DNA of 7,495 nucleotides from JAKVAV01 sp047633195. Its GTDB lineage: Bacteria > Bacteroidota > Bacteroidia > Flavobacteriales_D > Cryomorphaceae. The position numbers were made by a program, and so were the translations under genes. Positions 6,611 to 7,495 of the stretch are shown here, piece by piece (positions within the stretch are counted from its first letter, which is position 1; each line of letters starts with the position of its first letter). The notes under the pieces were generated by a model. The model searched no databases, was not told the origin of the DNA, and saw only the letters and a list, made by a program, of their open reading frames with translations. The DNA is taken from the NCBI GenBank assembly GCA_047633195.1, contig JBLIEU010000085.1:1-7495 (forward strand). The letters are read 5' to 3'.

Positions 6611-6903
6611 TTTGGACAAAGAAAGCGCTCTCTCAATTGGAAAGAGCGGTGAAGTACATTCAAGAAGAACAGGGAACTGCTTATGCACAAATTGTGCTCA
6701 GCTGAATTCTCGATTCTGTCGAAACCTTGCAGAGCACCCCTAACATCGGGACCATAGAACCATTGCTCGCCCACAAAAAAGCAACGTATCGATTTTTAGT
6801 TGTTTGGAGCTACAAAGTCATCTACCGAACTACAAATTCAAAAGCAATTGTTTCAAGGGTGTTTCACACATCACGAAACCCAAAAAGGTTGAAAGGAATT
6901 TAG
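6598..6903 (+). pseudogene. RelE/ParE family toxin interrupted by an in-frame TGA
   Basis: From the ATG at 6598-6600 the frame runs 101 codons to the TAG at 6901-6903 with one internal stop, TGA at codon 36 (6703-6705). Before it reads MVEVVWTKKALSQLERAVKYIQ...; after it ILDSVETLQSTPNIGTIEPLL, YRFLVVWSYKVIYR and VSRVFHTSRNPKRL. These are the landmarks of RelE/ParE-type toxins in the right order and at the usual total length (about 95-105 residues). The rest of the frame is undamaged, so the lesion looks recent; CGA to TGA, an Arg codon lost by one C-to-T change, is the simplest origin. As written, only a 35-residue N-terminal peptide would be made, without the core beta sheet, so the toxin should be inactive. 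Its start overlaps the antitoxin gene by 13 bases. Confidence 0.85.
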
Positions 6904-7094
6904 GGCAACGCCTTTGAGAGTGCAAAACACACCGTGTTCAATGTCGCCTCAAACGGTTCTCGATTATCTCCCTTCAGTCGATGAGACCACACCGACGTCG
7001 CTAAGTTCAATTCATCCTCGCATGAACCACTCGAAATAACAGTTGCGCCACCCGCGCCCTGCCATTCCTAATTTTTAATTGAACATTCCTAATT
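6904..7094. other. Gene-free gap with an 11-base direct repeat
   Basis: I see no gene in this stretch between the toxin remnant and the right-hand surface protein gene. Its only clear structure is CATTCCTAATT repeated at 7063-7073 and 7084-7094, separated by an AT-rich spacer. A small dyad, AACAC-ACC-GTGTT, lies at 6926-6938, with no convincing T tract. CCTTAC-CGA-GTAAGG (7095-7109) overlaps the stop codon of the right-hand gene, but it too lacks a T tract. Confidence 0.5.
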
Positions 7095-7096
7095 CC

Positions 7097-7495
7097 TTAC
7101 CGAGTAAGGCTAACCCCAAACGTAAATTTCTCCACTCTACCCGCCGTAGACTCGGCGAAGGCGGACTGCCCCTCTGCGACCAGCACCACCGTATACTGCC
7201 CCGCAGTCACGTCACTTGGAGGTTGCCAAAGCTCTACCGTTTGGAACACATCGTTGTCCTCTCCCGACGCCACTTCATTGCCCCAACGGTTGTAGATCAC
7301 CCAACGGCAAGAAACCACTCCCTGCACTTGTGCCACCAGCACATCGTTGCGGCCATCAGAATTGGGGGTGATGATATTGGGCATTAAGACTTGGATGCCT
7401 GGCTCTACGCGTAGGGTAAAGGTAGCCGTATCGGCACACGTCTCTTCGAGGCGGTAGGCAATCAGCGAAACCACAAAACTTCCCGAATCGGGAAA
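7097..7495 (-). CDS. T9SS type B sorting (gliding motility-associated) C-terminal domain protein, 5' end outside window
   Basis: The frame is open from the right edge of the window to the TAA at 7097-7099, giving the last 132 residues of a protein that begins outside. A GTG at 7474 is not its start, because FPDSGSFV is read in frame before it. Residues 1-31 (FPDSGSFVVSLIAYRLEETCADTATFTLRVE) look like the end of a PKD-like beta-sandwich domain. The remainder is the type B T9SS sorting domain (CHU_C, gliding motility-associated type), with MPNIITPNSDGRNDVL, a VIYNRWGNEV segment, and the AGQYTVVLVAEG...KFTFGVSLTR end. Such proteins are large, repetitive surface or secreted proteins exported by T9SS; the specific role is set by the missing N-terminal part. 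Confidence 0.92.
   Translation of the reverse strand, partial: FPDSGSFVVSLIAYRLEETCADTATFTLRVEPGIQVLMPNIITPNSDGRNDVLVAQVQGVVSCRWVIYNRWGNEVASGEDNDVFQTVELWQPPSDVTAGQYTVVLVAEGQSAFAESTAGRVEKFTFGVSLTR

Noticed and set aside
6703..6705. TGA in the toxin as a selenocysteine codon
   Set aside because: RelE/ParE toxins are not selenoproteins, and no selenocysteine-insertion hairpin is apparent after the codon.
7063..7094. Pair of CATTCCTAATT repeats as a CRISPR or att site
   Set aside because: There are only two short AT-rich copies with a ten-base spacer and no integrase or cas gene nearby.
7095..7109. CCTTAC-CGA-GTAAGG hairpin as a terminator for the type B gene
   Set aside because: It overlaps the stop codon and no T tract follows in the - strand direction.
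7079..7387. Open + strand frame opposite the type B sorting domain
   Set aside because: The - strand has the clear sorting-domain motifs; the + strand product is rich in His, Arg and Pro and looks like a shadow.

Overview
The window looks like chromosomal DNA from a Bacteroidota bacterium, most likely in the Flavobacteriales. Three things point there. Both edges hold secretion substrates with Bacteroidota-specific type IX secretion (T9SS) sorting domains, type A at the left and type B at the right. One gene has a lipoprotein signal followed by a run of aspartates and belongs to a DUF6252-like family typical of this phylum. The best promoter follows the Bacteroidota pattern TTTG ... TAnnTTTG, and the gene starts lack Shine-Dalgarno sequences. 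I cannot name the species from sequence alone.

Layout, left to right: (1) the 3' end of a large T9SS type A exported protein with a fibronectin-III-like domain, followed by a strong terminator hairpin; (2) a complete sodium:solute symporter gene on the + strand; (3) a block of about 1.8 kb on the - strand holding two tandem paralogous lipoprotein genes of the same two-domain design. Both are broken: the promoter-proximal one by an in-frame TAG between its domains, the distal one by loss of its 5' end and by a frameshift in its second domain. A good - strand terminator sits between them. (4) A complete KAS III (FabH-type) gene, then a complete FkbM-family methyltransferase gene that has its own promoter, both on the + strand. 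(5) An intergenic stretch with REP-like repeats. (6) A small toxin-antitoxin operon whose RelE/ParE-type toxin carries an in-frame TGA, followed by a gene-free gap. (7) The 3' end of a T9SS type B (gliding-motility-type) surface protein on the - strand, running off the right edge.

How the genes fit together: this is not one obvious pathway. The two T9SS substrates and the lipoproteins are cell-surface products. The symporter, FabH-type enzyme and FkbM methyltransferase are separate metabolic or housekeeping-type units. The most notable theme is gene decay: a nonsense codon and a frameshift in the lipoprotein pair, a third gene truncated at its 5' end, and a nonsense codon in the toxin, all within about 4.5 kb. 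I found no convincing new multi-gene system, CRISPR array, insertion sequence, tRNA or rRNA in the window.
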